From Cardinalis cardinalis (taxonomy: Eukaryota > Chordata > Aves > Passeriformes > Cardinalidae): a DNA stretch of 64,000 bases. The notes under the pieces are model-generated. The model was not told where the DNA came from, made no database searches, and was given only the letters and a program-made list of their open reading frames with translations. The stretch covers positions 372,001 to 436,000 of the forward strand of contig JACDOX010000085.1 of NCBI GenBank assembly GCA_014549065.1. Direction: 5' to 3'. The stretch's first letter is position 1. Each line of letters opens with the position of its first letter. Positions 25,372 to 39,960 of this stretch are shown piece after piece. The position numbers and the translations under genes were made by a program.

Positions 25372-28300
25372 GGAGATTCTTTTTTATTTTTTTCTTCTCT
25401 GTGTTATTTATGTCCCATCTCCCCCTCTGTCTTTTATTTCATCTCTCATGGAAAGTTAGGAATACATTAGAATAAAAGTTTTCATTTCAGAAAATAGAAA
25501 GAAAGCAATCTCATTTTTCTTTTCAGAAACATGGAGAAAGCAGCCTTGTAAGTTCATCCAAAGACATATAAAACACTCTTATAAATGACTTTGTATAGTG
25601 TGAGGAACTGCAGGAGCCTTTTTCTTTTGAAATCTTGCAGAATGCAGTATTGCCTTTCGGATCTGGATCTTGCAGTGGAATACTAATGTGAATTCTTCTG
25701 TGGAATTTTCATAATGGCTTTACCTAAAATGACTGTTTTACATAGAATACATAAAGGAAAATACTGACTTGTCAAAATTCAAATCATTTTGTGGGAACAA
25801 ATAATTTTCTTGAGGTTTTTGACAGGGAAGCAGCTTCTCAGTTGAATGAGAAATCCACTCCATGTACTGTACTCCACTGTCCACTGAATTTGGCTGCCTT
25901 TAAGTCTCTGCTTGAAGTTCTGCTGGCAGCCTTGGTAACTATAGTGTGTGTCAGATTTTTGTTCTCACCTACTGAGGTTGTTTCATTTCTTATCTGTGCT
26001 AGAAGTGCTTCAGGACAGAACTGAGACTGTTTGTATTCTGCTTAAGCAACTCCACTGGTTCAGATTCCTGCCCTGCTGTTCCCAGCCTATGCCAGGTACC
26101 TGCCCTGAGAAGTGTTTGCCAATCCCCTGGGAGCAGGATAGAGACAGGCTGGGGATCAGCCTCCTGTTCTGAACTGATCCACCCAATTCTCATTGCATCC
26201 TTCCTCTGAGCAGCCTGTCTCTGAGGATGTTTTTTCTTCCACGGTGGAACAGCAGATACATGTTTTGTTTTCTTTCCTGTCCTCCATTAAAAAAAATAAT
26301 AATAAATAAAGGAGCTTAGTGGCACCTGTTTCATCTGTGTGGAAGGCAGGGCACTCAAATCATGTGGTGTGAGACCATTGTCCTCTCTGCAAGGAGCATG
26401 ATACCCCTGCCCCTCCAGTCTTGGGCATTTAGTAAGATGCTGTAGCAGGATGCTTTCAGGATGCTGTCAGTTTAGTTCTGTCTTTTTGGACTCCAGCATC
26501 AGAGGCTTGACTATTCAAACCTTTTCATACAGTGCTAGTTTTCAACTTCAAGGTAGTAGCTGGTACTGTTTTAATTGAAGTCAGAGGGTAGAATATGTTC
26601 AATANTTTGGGACTGCCTGATACTTTCTGGCCTTTCAAGAAAGATTCAATCTCTTGGAACCATTTGCCTTGCTGTCAGGAGGACCTTGCCAGTAAGCTGG
26701 TTTATACATTTCAACATTTCCATTTTGCAGTTTTTCCAGAAGATGCTGATTTTTTCCCACTTTCTTAGATAAATAGAAGTCAGGCACTTGAAATGAAACC
26801 AAAGTAAAAGAATTTTAAAAGCTGACTGGAGNAAGAATGTTTGCTTTCAGTTTGTTGCTTCCTGTTCTGATCATGAAATTTGATTAAAACTTGGTTTAAA
26901 GATAACAGCAACCCCACAAATCCATGTCTGGTGTAGTAATGTCTGCTAACACTTCTTTTGTAGAGGGGATTATTATAAACTCTGTCTTTTAGGGTTTTTT
27001 AGTACAGAGGAGACATTTCAGTTGCCAAGATCATAGTTCTTGTTCTACTTTTTCTCTTTTCCTGTTTTGGATCAAGCAAAGAATGAGTCTGTACCATGCA
27101 GTTCTCACTAAAATTCACAGGCTAGGGGTTTGNTTTTTTCTGGGAAAATGATGTTGAGGATATTAGTCTAAAAGAAAAAAAAATATTCTGCTGTACTGAA
27201 TATGATTATACTGGAAAAATAACTTTAAGTAAAAACATCTATTTTATTATTATTTGAAACTTAAAACTCCATTGATTTGTTTAGTAAGATTCCCTTATTG
27301 CACAACTTTGTAATCAGAGAAGCCTTGTGAGAAGACTTGAAAGAAATGCTAATATTTGTCACAGAAGAGTGAGAATTCTACAAAATGGTTGAGTTGGGTT
27401 GGGTTTTTTCCCCCCATAAGTCATAGAAATCTTTCTTGTAGGATCTTTTTTCTGAAAAAATGCATTTGTGTTTTGTGATGCTCAGCAAGACAGGAATATN
27501 ACCCCCTAAAGGCATGTGAATAGGATTAAACCAACATTTACTATTCTCTAGGTGTATGAGTCAATAGGGATCAATAATTCTTCTGTCTTAGTACTTTCTT
27601 TGACAGTAGATTTTGAAATTCTGAAACTTAGAGTGAAAGATGGGTTTGGCCACAACAGATTCTGCTTCCAGAAACTTTGTATTTCTGCAGCGTTATGTTC
27701 ACACTTCTAAAATTCAGTTGGCCTTGCTTGCATTGGGAAAAATCCTCACAGCTCTGCCCATCTCTATCACTGATTAGGAGAAGTTCAGTTCACTGTCTTG
27801 AATTGTTGCATTTTAATGGCTACTGGCTGCAAATCAAACGTTTTACAGTGATAACCACCAACTCTTTATCAAGCTTTGTGCATGCAGTGAAACACTACTT
27901 TGTTGTTGTTGTTGTTGGTTGGTTGGGAGTTTTTAAGTGGAAGAGAACAGGACTGGGCTCCTGTTTGTGTTGCAAAAGCAAAGTGTGGCTTTGATTGTGT
28001 GTGACTGTTGAAGGACTGGCTTGGACAGCAGGTGTGGAATTCCTGCAGGCAGGAACAGCATTAGCATTAAGACTCCTACTGGTTGGTTTCTAGATAATAA
28101 TTACTTAGTGAAAGTTGTCTGTGACTGCAGGAGAACAAAGAATGCTNCCTTGCTCTGTGCCAAAGCTCCCCTAAAACACCTCCCTCAAACTTAATACAGA
28201 GATTTGTTCAAAAATTTGAACCCACAGCAAAGAAACTTAAGCCGTGTGTAGCAGTGCCACCTAGTGTAGACTGTTACTCCCTGGTTTTCCACAGTTTTAC

Positions 28301-31300
28301 TGCTCTTGTATCTTGGGTCTGTAATGTTTCAAGAAAATAAACATTACCTCTGCATTGTAGAAAGTGCTTTAAAGGTGANTCTCTTGAAATCCGGGCCAGA
28401 AATNTTNTCACATAAGACAGCTCTCACCTGATGGCTCTTTCACTCCTCTTTTTTGAGTTAATGACAAAATAGTTTGAAGTTATCCATGCATAACAAGTAA
28501 TTTTATTTATGTATGTTTAGCTGTTAAAATGAGATGAACAGGTAGGAAGGAGTGGCAGCTGGATACTACTCTTGCTTAGGAAATACCAGCTTAACATTGT
28601 GGATTTTCACTGAGGATCAATAATACCATAAAATTATTCATGGAATAAAGTAACANTTGTTATGACAAAAACTGGTAGAATATGTCTGTCAATCTACATG
28701 CTGGGAAGTGGAGGAGTAGAAATTAGGATTAGATTACAAATTCAAACAGTAAATCATTTATCCTATGNGAGAATTCTGAAAATAAATGGGCTTAAACTTG
28801 CTATGGGTCTCATATTGTCTCAATATGTCTCAAATTGTTCTCATTTATAACTCTCAGGCTGTTCTTGCTGTTGAGTTTTGGATCCTGACTGGCAAAGAAT
28901 ATTCCTCACAAGTCTGAACTTTTGTTATGACAAATAAACAAAGCCATGGAATGGATTTTTATTTTCACTATATTCCCTCTAAAGATAGACTAATGAAACC
29001 TAAGGAGGTTTTTCTGGATTTTCATCAGGCTTAGGAAAACAGACATTTCATTCTGTGCANCGCTAACCTAGAGGAAGTTCACCACTGCAGCTGGAGCTGC
29101 TGGGAATTGCATGTTTTTTCTAGATTCCCAAAGGAAACACTGTCAGCCAAAGTTGGAAATGGCAGGAGGACAGAAAGCAAAAGGCACAACGGCTGGATTT
29201 GTACTGACATAGTATTTATTCTGCTTTGCCTTCCAAATCAGCTGCTGGAGCTCTTTTCCAGTTAAGAATTGTTTATCTAGTGCTGTCTCAATTAATACAC
29301 AGAGACACTTGCGAGGCCACCCAGGGAACGTGAAAAGCCCTGTCCTGAGTTCAGGTGTGCACGTGGCCTCTTTGTCTGCTGATTCCAGACGTGGGAAGGG
29401 GGGAAGACCAGCAGGGTCCTTGAAGGATTTCTATGAAAGACTGTAACTGAAAGGATAATTTATGGTTTATTGATACTCAGTGTCTGGGGATGTTGTGCTG
29501 TACCAACAGCACACCACTCAAAGACCTCTTCAGATAATGCTGCCTTGGAGTCCTTTCTGTNAGGGAAGATGAGATTGTGACTACTCCAGTGCCAAGATCT
29601 GATATCCCTGACACAGGGCATGGTGAAAATTAAGTGAGCAATTTTAACCAACATTGTCTTGTGCATGGGCATATCTCATGTTTCTCAAGAAAATCAGATC
29701 ATGACCTGAAAATTTGGGCATCCACTAAAATGTTTTTTATTTCTAGTGGTTATGAGGCATATCTGTTCACAGTGCTTCTCTACTCACAAGGGTTTTTTAT
29801 TATTTTTGTTAGTTGGACCAAAGTGTTGTAGAAACAAAGCTCCAAATTATATCAAGAACATTCTGTCTCCAGAACTTTGAGCTACATAACTCTCAAAGGG
29901 GAATAATGTTTTGGCTGTTGTCGGTGAAGGGCATGGACAGTGTTCCTNACTGAGATGAGCTTGGTATTTCACTCCCATCATTGTAAGGGGTTTATATTAT
30001 TAGCTGTAATTCAGTCTCTTACTGTATAATTTTGGAAGCCCTGAGGTGGAAGGACATTCAGGTAGCTCTAAGTTTATGGTAGCCTAGGTTATTTTTTAAA
30101 GTAAAGTACATAACATATATTAAGGCATCCATGGTCCTGTAGCTGGTNATTCTGAGTAAATGTTGTCAACGGCAGGAATATTTCAGAGTGCTTCCTGGCA
30201 CTGATCAACAACTGATGGCTTTGAAAACCAAGATTGTTGAGTGATATCTGAAGCATTTTGGAAGAAGCAGCACCTTTGCTGCTAATAATTGTGAGTTATC
30301 TTACTCCGATTTACTTACTGATCTAGTGGGGAGTCATGGCTTGTACAGAAAAGCAGTGATCTGATCTAGTTCCTCCTAGTCTTCTCTGTGTCACCTGTGG
30401 TTCTTATCACCAAGTGGTAGAGGACTAGGGGACTCCTTGTTAACATGTTAGCATTGCATCACAGGCACTTTTTCTGTTTTTCTCTCCTGGGTTATGCAAG
30501 CTTTGGAAAAAGTTTTGAAAGTGCAGCAGAGGTGGAGATATTAATGGCAACATCTTCCCAAGTCTGTATTAGCCAAGCTGGTTTGTTTTGGTGCTGCAGG
30601 CTGCATCAGGTCCTTCTGCAGACCCCTCCAGGGCAATCTTCTNCCACAGTCAGCAAAGGCAGCAAGCCTGGGAAGGGGATTGCTTGAAACCCCATCTCAG
30701 AGCTTTGCTTTGATTCTCAACCACATCAAATGGCAAACGTACTCACATGCTTGGTTTAGATCCAGGGCAGATCTGGGGATGCCGCACTGACAAACACAAT
30801 CAGAGCCATGTGTTTTGGCCCAGGGAGAATCAAAACAAAACTAAACTGCAAGGGCAAGTTAGGCAGCCTTCCAAGGGAGTCCAGGATAATGACTGGTGTG
30901 TCCTGTATCTCCCTGGCCTTGCATCACCAGCAGCAGAACACAGANTACTCTGAGGTGGCGTTGTGCTGAGGGCTGCAGCAAGGATTTCACCTGGTGGGGT
31001 ATAACTACAAAGTTTGTTTGATTATTTTGCAATATTAAAAAGCCTTCGTAGGAACCTAGCAGGAACCTTATGATTTGAAAATTTACCATGTTGTCAGGCA
31101 TACTTGAAAGCTGGAAAAGAGGATTTTCATTTTCTTCCTTGTAGATGAAAGTTCTCTGTCCATTTAATTCCTGATGGTGTATTGGGCTTTATGGCCTTTT
31201 CCCACAAAGATAGACTGTTTAAAGTGAAAGCAAAATCCTGATGTAATCTTAGCAGCAGTTGTAGGGCTTGACTATTTTTAAGGATTTTAAAGGGAAAGTT

Positions 31301-33962
31301 CAGATAATGTATAGACATGAAGGTAGTATAGCTAAATTGGAGTTGAGCTGAATCTTTGAGGCAGTGACAGGCATTAAACAGGAACCTGTGAGGAGCTGGA
31401 ACTTTGCCACAAGCAGTTTGAGCAGCAGTGTCTGAAAAGAGAGAGCATCCTTCCCAAGGAAGGGAACGGTTTAATTCTGACTACGAATTAAGTAAAGCTG
31501 CAGGAAAATTAATTGCCTGTGTCTGTTAAAAACTGTACTTAAATATTTGACAAGCAAATCAGTTTCTGATTTGTCATTTGTAAGAAACTTCCCCTCATTG
31601 CTCTCAGCTCTTAGCATAGCTATTAATGCCCAAAAATCGAAGTGAATGGTTCTATGAGGCTACACTCATGTATTGATTTTATAATTTTATGAACTTACAG
31701 CTGTGCCTTAATGTTAAACGTTTCCCTTTCCTAAAAGTATGTAAATAACTCTGTTCTGCTCATCTGACCCAGTTGTTTGCGTTTAGAAAATCTCATTCAT
31801 AAACTCAGATATGCCAATAAAGGAATTAAAAGTTTTGACAGACTTCTCTTTGTTCCAGTTCAAATATTAAGGGAAGCAGTGAGAAATCCAGTAGATCACA
31901 CTGAGCAGGAAAGAAACTGCAGTGTGTAGTCTCAGATTAATGCCCTGCTTAAAATCCTTGTGGNTTCCTGTATGAAACTGGGAAGGGGAGATTTCTGGAA
32001 GAAAATTCCTTGCTATTTAAAAATTCATTCTGCAAACAGCAATTTTTTTTTATCTGAAGGCTCTACTGCATTTTGATGATNATAGAGGAGGTCATTGTTG
32101 TTCAGTCCCTGCCATATCTTATCCTATTGTAGTATGAAGACCAAAGCTTCTCTAGTTGTTAATAAANTAGCATAGATACAAACCCCCTTGTATTTTATAA
32201 AGAACTTAGGGTTTCATATCAAATAAGGCTGGAAATGTTTTAAGCTGAAAACCAGATTTTTGCTTTCCCTCTTGTGAACAGCAGAATTACAATTGAAAAA
32301 CTAGACTAGCATGTTCAACAAAAGACAAATCTTCCTTGCCTATCACAGCAGAATAATTGGGCGTAAACAAAAGGAGGCAGTGCCAGTACCTCGAATGCAC
32401 CTCTTTCCTCTGACCACATTTGGTTTTTTTCCTCTGGCTGATGCTTTGATAAAAGTGTTTATAATAAGACCTCATGCTGACTTCAGGGGGAGCTGCCACA
32501 ATCCATGTCCTTGGCTGATCTCCTGTTGCCCCAGCTGGGCTGTGACCTGAACAATTTGACAGTTTAATTTTTTTCAAGTGAGCCCAGCTATGGCCTTAAT
32601 GTTAGAACTTAAGGTAGGGCAGTGGGTAATTCCTCCCTCTGAGTTGCCATTACCAGCTTTCTATGATATCACAGTTATCTTTACACTGCCTAACTTGGGC
32701 TTTGATTTTTTTAAATAGATTTTTCTGATGGCATTACCATATCCTTAGTCACAGCATCTTAATTTGAAATGCTTCTATGCATTCCAGTTGGATGGAATTT
32801 CAACACTTAGATTTGAAGATAAACTTAACATCCCTACATCCCTAGAGGCCTTAGAGTTGGAAGGATTTTTTTTTTTGTAGTTAAGGAATTGCAATGCTAG
32901 TCAAGCAATATTTTCCCAGGCTGTTTGCTGCTGATGCAAAGTGGAATGCTCAGTTTGTTGATAGCATAGGGTAATACCTTGCTCAAGGAATTGCCCAATT
33001 CAATGGCAGAAACTGAGGAGCACCTTGATTATTAGTCAGCTATGTTATGGAAACTATTTAAAATCTTGGCTGCTGCTCCANGGAACTACTTAATAAAAAT
33101 AGGTGTGAATCAAACAACAACACCCCTGTCAAACCCCNACCACTCCCACCCAGAGAAACCCAGTTGTGATACTGAGAGTGTGGGCAGAGTGGATGTATTT
33201 TGACCGCTCTGTCCTGAATGGGTCACAGAAATGCACTTCCACTTCTTTTTTGTTAGACAAGCACAGTTGTGTTTATTATTCTGAGTGTAGAAGTCAACAC
33301 ACTTCAGATTTCTGGAAGACATTCAAGGATTCGTATTCCGTGCAAAAGGGTTTAAAACAGAATGTGCTGCTTGTTAAAAACTGCCTATCCCAGCTCCCTC
33401 TGCAGCCAGCACTCCAGAGCAGAGGAAGCCAAGCCAGTACTGCTGAGAGGGAAAAAAAGGGGGGCAGAAATCTAAATAACAGAAATGCATCTGCATGATT
33501 GTCACATGATACCACTGAGAAACATCTGTGAATAAAGCAGAGTTCAACAGAGTATTAATGATTAGAAATCAATCCCTCTGCAAAGGAGGTTATTTTCCAG
33601 TGTGTCAGGCAATGATACACACAGTCCAGGCACTGAATAGTACAGTGGTGTGGGGTAACTCCCACTGTTTATTCTGATATTTCAGCCATAAGTGCAGCCT
33701 TCTGTCAGTTGAAGNTTTTCTGAAAAAGTGCAACTTTATCCAAATAATCGTAGAGTAAAATGAGAAAAATGGCAAATAATGGGAGAAGTCATATAATCAC
33801 ATCATCCCACACAAGAATTTGGTCGGTTTCACATGCCTTGACAGTGTATTTATGCTACTAGATGTGGGTAAATGTAGCTTATGAGACCTTCCATGGTTGG
33901 TGGGAAGCTGTGGCAGTTCTCCTCAGGTTTTAACCCANTTGCTTTCTTTTCTCCTCTTACAG

Positions 33963-34022
33963 ATAGAGAGTATTTCTGTGGGAAGTTAATTTTAATTTTG
34001 ATANCTTTCTGCCACAGTGCCA
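33963..34022 (+). other. Candidate 60-nt exon
   Basis: The acceptor gctttcttttctcctcttacag is excellent and the donor tgcca/gtgagtc has a full GTGAGT core. The 60 bases between them are a multiple of three. One frame is open throughout and rich in hydrophobic residues (KLILILI), which would enter and leave in phase 1. It is equally plausible as a non-coding exon or a cryptic splice pair in an intron. Confidence 0.25.
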
Positions 34023-36522
34023 GTGAGTCATGAAATCAATGTTATTAGCATTTACAGGAAACATGAGCAAGTACAGGGNTAGAAGTATACTCGAGCATTG
34101 ATGAAGGCAGAAATTTTCATATCTTTTGGGGTTTTATCTTGCATTGTTAAAAGCANTGGCAAGATGTGTTGAGTGAGGGAGTTCTCTTTATAACATGTAA
34201 GAAATCATACAACAGGTGTCTAAGTTTGCAAATGCAAGCAAGCCTGTGTAGAAATGTGTGTTATAAATGAGATTTCCATAAATCACAAATAAGACATGTA
34301 TGTTTATTAATTATGAAAATTAATCAAGTAAAGGTGACTAATCTAGCAGCATGCTTTCCCAAGGTACTGAATGCTCTCATTTGCCTTTTTGACTGTTTCA
34401 TGGAGAGCAGCAGGAAGGTCTTCTGAATGTTAGGTAAACATAGAATGGACTAGAACAGAAAGGAGCTTAAGGGGTTTTTAATTCTTTTACCTTGCAAAAT
34501 ATCTGTACAATGTTCCTAGGTAAGTTTGGGAATTTTCATAATTCTTCTGTTCTGAATTTTTAGTTAGTAAAGTTCCTATAACACAAGTTTCTTCAAGCTC
34601 TGCAGTTGAAAATGTAAGTAGCTCCTGCTTTTAAGAACACATGTGAATTGCTGTGATAAAATCTGTCTGTGTTCATGTGTACTTAAGGAAATTAGAGCAA
34701 AGTAACTGAGGATTTGAATTTGGACTCCTGNTTCTGTTTGTTGTTATAAGTTGACCAGCCAATGAATACTTTAAGTTATGCTGATGTATGGGACNTGTTG
34801 AGAAACTCTTGATGTTGTGTTTCAAACCAGGGCCTGAGTAATTCTAAAATTTCATCATCATTTTTCAAGAGGGGATCAGTGCCAAAGAGTTATACAAAAA
34901 TTATTGGTAGCCNGTTGTAGAACCTGAGTGCATTCAGATTCCAGCTGCACTGCTACTGCTGGATCTCAATCCATATTTCTCTCTTATGGCAATGCTGTAA
35001 CCTGGGCTGGTTATTCAAAATGCTCAGACTGGGCCAGTTGAGATCATTAACAGATTTCAGTAAGTTAACATGAAACCANTGATCAATGTTCAGTATGGTC
35101 TAAGAAATGGAGGGAAATAAAAGATAAATTAGCAGTAACTAATCTCCATTGCAGAGCAGCCTTGAAAATCAAACTAGAATTTGGCTAAGGGGACTGGTTT
35201 TTTATTGTTGTTCAGCTGTTTGTTGGGTTTTGGTGGTTTTTTGGGGGAGATGGTTTCATGGAAACATGGAAACACAGGCAGGCATCCCCACTNCAGAGGT
35301 TTCAGACAAGTCTTTCCTGCTTTCCAACCTGGTGAAAGAAGTTTGTCTTTTTAGCATTATCTCCTGTTTGGACAGCCTTCACTTTCCTGCACAAGCAGAA
35401 ATTTGAAAGCTTATAATACTCCCCATGGGAAATGTCTCCAGAAGTGCCNCGGTAACTACCAAAACATTTAAAATTTTTATCTGACTTAAACAGGAAATTT
35501 AAATATAAATAATTTTATATTCTCTAGTAGAAAGAGGCTGTGATGGAACTAAATGTTGTTTAAAATAAATACAGTTGCTCCCAAAAATTACCCAGATATT
35601 GTATTGTTTGTGCAAATGCACAGTTCAGGTCCTGTGACAGCATCTTAGAATATGTTCTATCTGTCACACCCACCATGCTTCTTTTCCTACCAAAAAAAAA
35701 AGATTTCTAAATTTCCCAAAGTGCTTCCATATGTTGTTTTTTTTTTTTTTACTTTTAAACACTGAAATTAAGAATTTGGTTTAAACACAATACTTAAATC
35801 TAGGAGCTAAGAAAAGAATGGGTGGGTTTGCTTTCATCAATATAGTAAATTACTTTTCCATTGCTGTATTTCTTTACTTATATTGCAAATTTTATCATTC
35901 AAGTAGAATTTTATTCTTTGATTAGTGGAATCAAGTCAACATATTTAATATACAGTAACTTCTTCCATATGATGTGTGGCTTAATGAAATACTTAGTGGT
36001 GACTCTTTCTCTGCCATATTCCTTTGCCACTGACTCTGTTGCTGTTGTTGAGCAAGAAAAAGAAGGCAGCAGTGGTTTGGATACCAAAGCCTTCAGGGAA
36101 TAGTGAGTGGAGGATGTGCAAGGGTATCCAAGTAGGAACTGAGAGTGGAGGCCAGAGAAAAAGCTCCAAAAGCAACTGAACTTGTAATTGAGAACATAAT
36201 AAACCCTTAAATAAATCACTGTGGGCTTGGTACTTAAATGTTACTCTGAACTGCAGTTTTAAAAAGTGTACTGCTTTAGACATAGATGTATCAATCTTTG
36301 TGACTGCATTGACAAAATAACTGAGACATTCATAAGCTGCATGTTGTAAAGGAAAAGTCAACCNGTTGCCAATGAAAATAAATTGCACTGCAGTGAGATA
36401 AAACCTCTGAAGTCAGCACTCCCTCTCATGAAGATTAATTAGTTGCCATCAAAAACATCAGAGAACAATGTGCATGGGCTCACTTAGGTCTTCAGGGCAT
36501 GTGGGAAGATTAGTGGCATACA

Positions 36523-36687
36523 TTAAGTGGAATCATTTTCATTGAGCAAGAATGTTCTTTTCCTTATCAGAACAGTGATCCACCCTTTCTTTACACACTC
36601 TCCCCCCATGGACTCTTCAGCTGTTTCTTCCATCAGTCCTGTTCCACCTCCACTGAGGAAATGATGACTCTTGCTGCTCTCTGTCTC
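36523..36687 (-). CDS. Candidate minus-strand terminal exon
   Basis: On the minus strand an acceptor (ctccaactccatgccag) precedes 54 open codons in phase 0 ending in TAA. The peptide begins ETESSKSHHFLSGGGTGLM and is acidic in the middle (EETAEESMGGE), then basic. No family is recognised and no AATAAA follows closely in the correct orientation. It could be a stray last exon or chance. Confidence 0.2.
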   Translation of the reverse strand, partial: ETESSKSHHFLSGGGTGLMEETAEESMGGECVKKGWITVLIRKRTFLLNENDST

Positions 36688-39600
36688 CTGGCATGGAGTT
36701 GGAGCAGACAATTCTCATATTACAGCTGGTAGCTAAACTGCTTCTCAAGTAAAAGTTTAAAATCCACCCACTAGTGTGCATCCAGTGCATTTGGACTACT
36801 CAAGGTGGAAACTGCTATATATCCACAAGAATCTGGTTAGATTTTTAGGGTTTTTTAATGGTTGTAAGATCAGTAGATCAAATTATTGATTAGTGTTTCT
36901 GTCTCTTGACATGTTCATTCAGTATAAAACTGCTGTATTGAACCAGTTCATGCAGATACTTAGATAAGGAAATTGAAAATATGTATACTTTAAAACTTCA
37001 GATTTATGTTCTCCTTCATTAATAAAGAGCTTTAGATTTACTCTTCTGCCAAGTGATATGACTCATACCAAAGATTTATGGCTTTTCTGCACTCTACATC
37101 TGTATAGATACAAAAACAAGTTTTCATCATCAAATGGAAGCACTATGAAAACTTAGGTAAAGTTTGTCTTCCATGAACTCATGATTCCAAGGAACACTTG
37201 GATTCTGGTCAGTATTCTCTCTGTTGGCTCCCCTTTAATATGAATCCATCCCAACCAAAGGCAGATGATAATCTGCCACAGGGTTGGTCTGAGTGCTTCA
37301 GTGTTCAAAGCTCCAGTGATGGCTGCATTCTGCTGGAACTAGAGAAGTGCCAGGCATCATGGGGAATGCTAACACAAGGAGAAAAGAGACTTTTCCAGGT
37401 ACAGACTTAACCTGTGAATAAGGAAAAAGCAACTTGTTGTGTAGCTTTCAATGACAAATCAAAATTTATTTCTTTCAAATAGAAATCACTTTCAAATAGA
37501 AGCTTTATTGTAGGTGTTAATTTTAAAAAGCAGACTTATCTCCATATTCTAATAAAAGTTGATAGTGCTGCTTTAGGTGACTGGAATATGCTGTCTTAAC
37601 TTCCATTCATTTAATATAAGATGGACCTTGAAGAATAGAATAGAAGAATACGCTTCAATATTATTTAGTGTTAGCAGGGAATGATAAATATTATTGCTGT
37701 GTATTGTTGAATTCTAAATGGCTTTACTTCCTTTTTTAATTTTAATTTGTTCATGTTGTTCTTGACTTAGCTACTGTTATCTTTGTTCAGTAAAACAATC
37801 CCTTATTATGAAAACATTNGTAATGGCTTTTAGATGAATGGGGGGAAAAAACAGATGTACAAAATATTACCAAAGAGCTGTAAATATTTCATGAAAGGAA
37901 GACAAGGTTCAAGTGGAGTAGTTAATGAAACAAGCCACGATAGCATTAAGAATACAGAGCTGTGAATGTTCCACTGTGACAGCACCCAGAACATTCAGCT
38001 TGTGGCAGTGCCAGTAGTGGATGTAGAACTGCAAAGAGGGAGTGAAACCAATGGCATATGGGCCTTGACAGCAGTGAGCTTTGACTTGCTGGATGGGGGG
38101 ACTTTTTGATCAGGAGAAAAATAAAAATCTCTCACTGAATGAAGCACACTCGTATTTATGGGATTAGAGGTACAGATGGAAAGTATTTCTGGCCCANCTT
38201 CTAATGTGAAGTAGGATTATTGCTGTCATTAGACCAGATCAGCCACAGCAGAGTTCTGAAAATTCCAAAGATGGAGATGTTTCTCCTTTCCCTCCAGAGA
38301 AGAGATGGTCCTGCTGGAGCAGGAGGTTTGGAGCAGATAAACCAGATCTCCCTGCCAGCCTCAGCCATTCTGTGTTAGGGGAAAGTGAGACACACCTTAT
38401 TTGAAGGCTCCTTCCCTTAAATGTTAGAGAGGGAACACACATTCACACCAAGTATATAATCTGTGTTATTAATGTTGTATAGTGACCTCTGAAGATAAAA
38501 TGATATATTAAAGTGTGTTCAGTTTAAAGAGCAGGTATAGAGATGTGACTTCAAGTGCTGTAGGGTCTGGAAGATTATCCCTCTTGAAGATTGCTTAAGC
38601 TAAAAGAATGTTCAAAAACACACTCTACAGTCAGGAGATCACTCAGGCAGAGAAAATGTTAATGTCATTCAAGATGGGACCAAAAATGAGGGGAGGAAAT
38701 GGATGCTGTGGGAAGTGAAGAGAATGGTATCTTCAGCTCTGAGCCACCTCAGCCACCTCAAACTTCAGTTCCTGTTTTCACAGTAATAGCACATTACTTC
38801 TAAAAGTCAAAATTTGTAATGTAGTTGTACCAATTCCCATCTTCTCCCATATCTGCTCCAGGGACATTACTCAGAGAAGTCTTGAGACAGCTGGGAGAAT
38901 TGAACTGTTTCAAATATGTTCTGTGTCTTACTTGTTGTTTTGGTTTTGATAACTTTTAATTTCCTACTTTGTAATCAAGAATGTAACCTTCTGCCTTGCT
39001 AGACTAAACTCAGTTGCCTTTTCAGATTTGTCTAGCATTAATGATAGCCTCATGCAACAGTGCCAAGTACAAAGCATCTTGTCTTTTTCCCAAAATAGCT
39101 CTATTTGTTATCATGTTGTGGAGAATTTGAAATCCAGAAAATGTTCAGGAAGGTGATTCAGGGTGACTTTCCCACCGAGCTGCAGAGGTTGATTTCGTAG
39201 CTAATAAAACCCAGGNTTGAATCTGAGGGAGAAATACCAACCAGTAATTATTCTCTGATAAGGTCAGGCCGAATACAATTCCTCTGACTGCCACTTCATG
39301 GATCTTACACAACCCAATTTATCCCACCCTGTAAACTCCGGGTAGAGATGTGCTGAAGGGGAGTGGTTGTTTCTACTTCTTGTTTCCAAAGACTTTCCAA
39401 TACTTTTGTCTGATCTTTTACAACAATGTAGATAGGTGAATTTCACACATTTAAGGTTAAATTAAGCAGAATACTCAGGNAAAGCCTTGTTGGGAGGTCT
39501 AGAGAAGCAAGAGGTACTGAATGATCCTATCACAGAGTGAAGCAGCCCAGGAAATAATCCTGCTCTTCCATCAGAGCTGGATGTGTGTGAACACGTGTTC

Positions 39601-39819
39601 ATAGCCTCTGTGATGTTCTTCCATGTAACATCTGCAGGGAATACCTCAAGGCAAGAACTCTGTCTGGAGAGTGACAGAGAGGATGGCTAAAGAAAGTTGT
39701 CTTCATCTCCCTTCCTCTCCTTCCCCCTTATTAAGTATTTTGCTTACCCTCTAATTTCAAGCCATGTTTCAGTGGACAGAACCTGTGGGAAATAAGCAAA
39801 CATGCTTAGACTTTGCCTG

Positions 39820-39960
39820 CAGTTGTGCACTTAGTGGTGCTTATCAGATTAGTCTGGGCACCCATTTTATCACTCATTAGAATGATTGCATATGTCCAAA
39901 AATAAACAGAGGCATTGAGCAGGAATGCAAATGTCTGCTACAAATGGGAGCTGGGGGAGG
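39820..39960. promoter_or_regulatory. Possible conserved non-coding element
   Basis: The block contains clustered binding-site-like words: a GATA-type CTTATCAG, homeodomain-like TGATTGCATATG and a perfect octamer ATGCAAAT (39,925-39,932), followed by CCCCATGGAGG. It lacks open frames and simple repeats. Such density resembles enhancers conserved among amniotes, but conservation cannot be judged from one sequence. Confidence 0.25.

Noticed and set aside
34436..34480. Possible CR1 tip (tagaatggactagaacagaaaggagctta)
   Set aside because: Only loosely resembles the CR1 3' end in reverse; too degenerate to claim.
38255..38300. Possible CR1 word in reverse (tccaaagatggagat)
   Set aside because: Match is limited to about 15 bases without flanking CR1 blocks.
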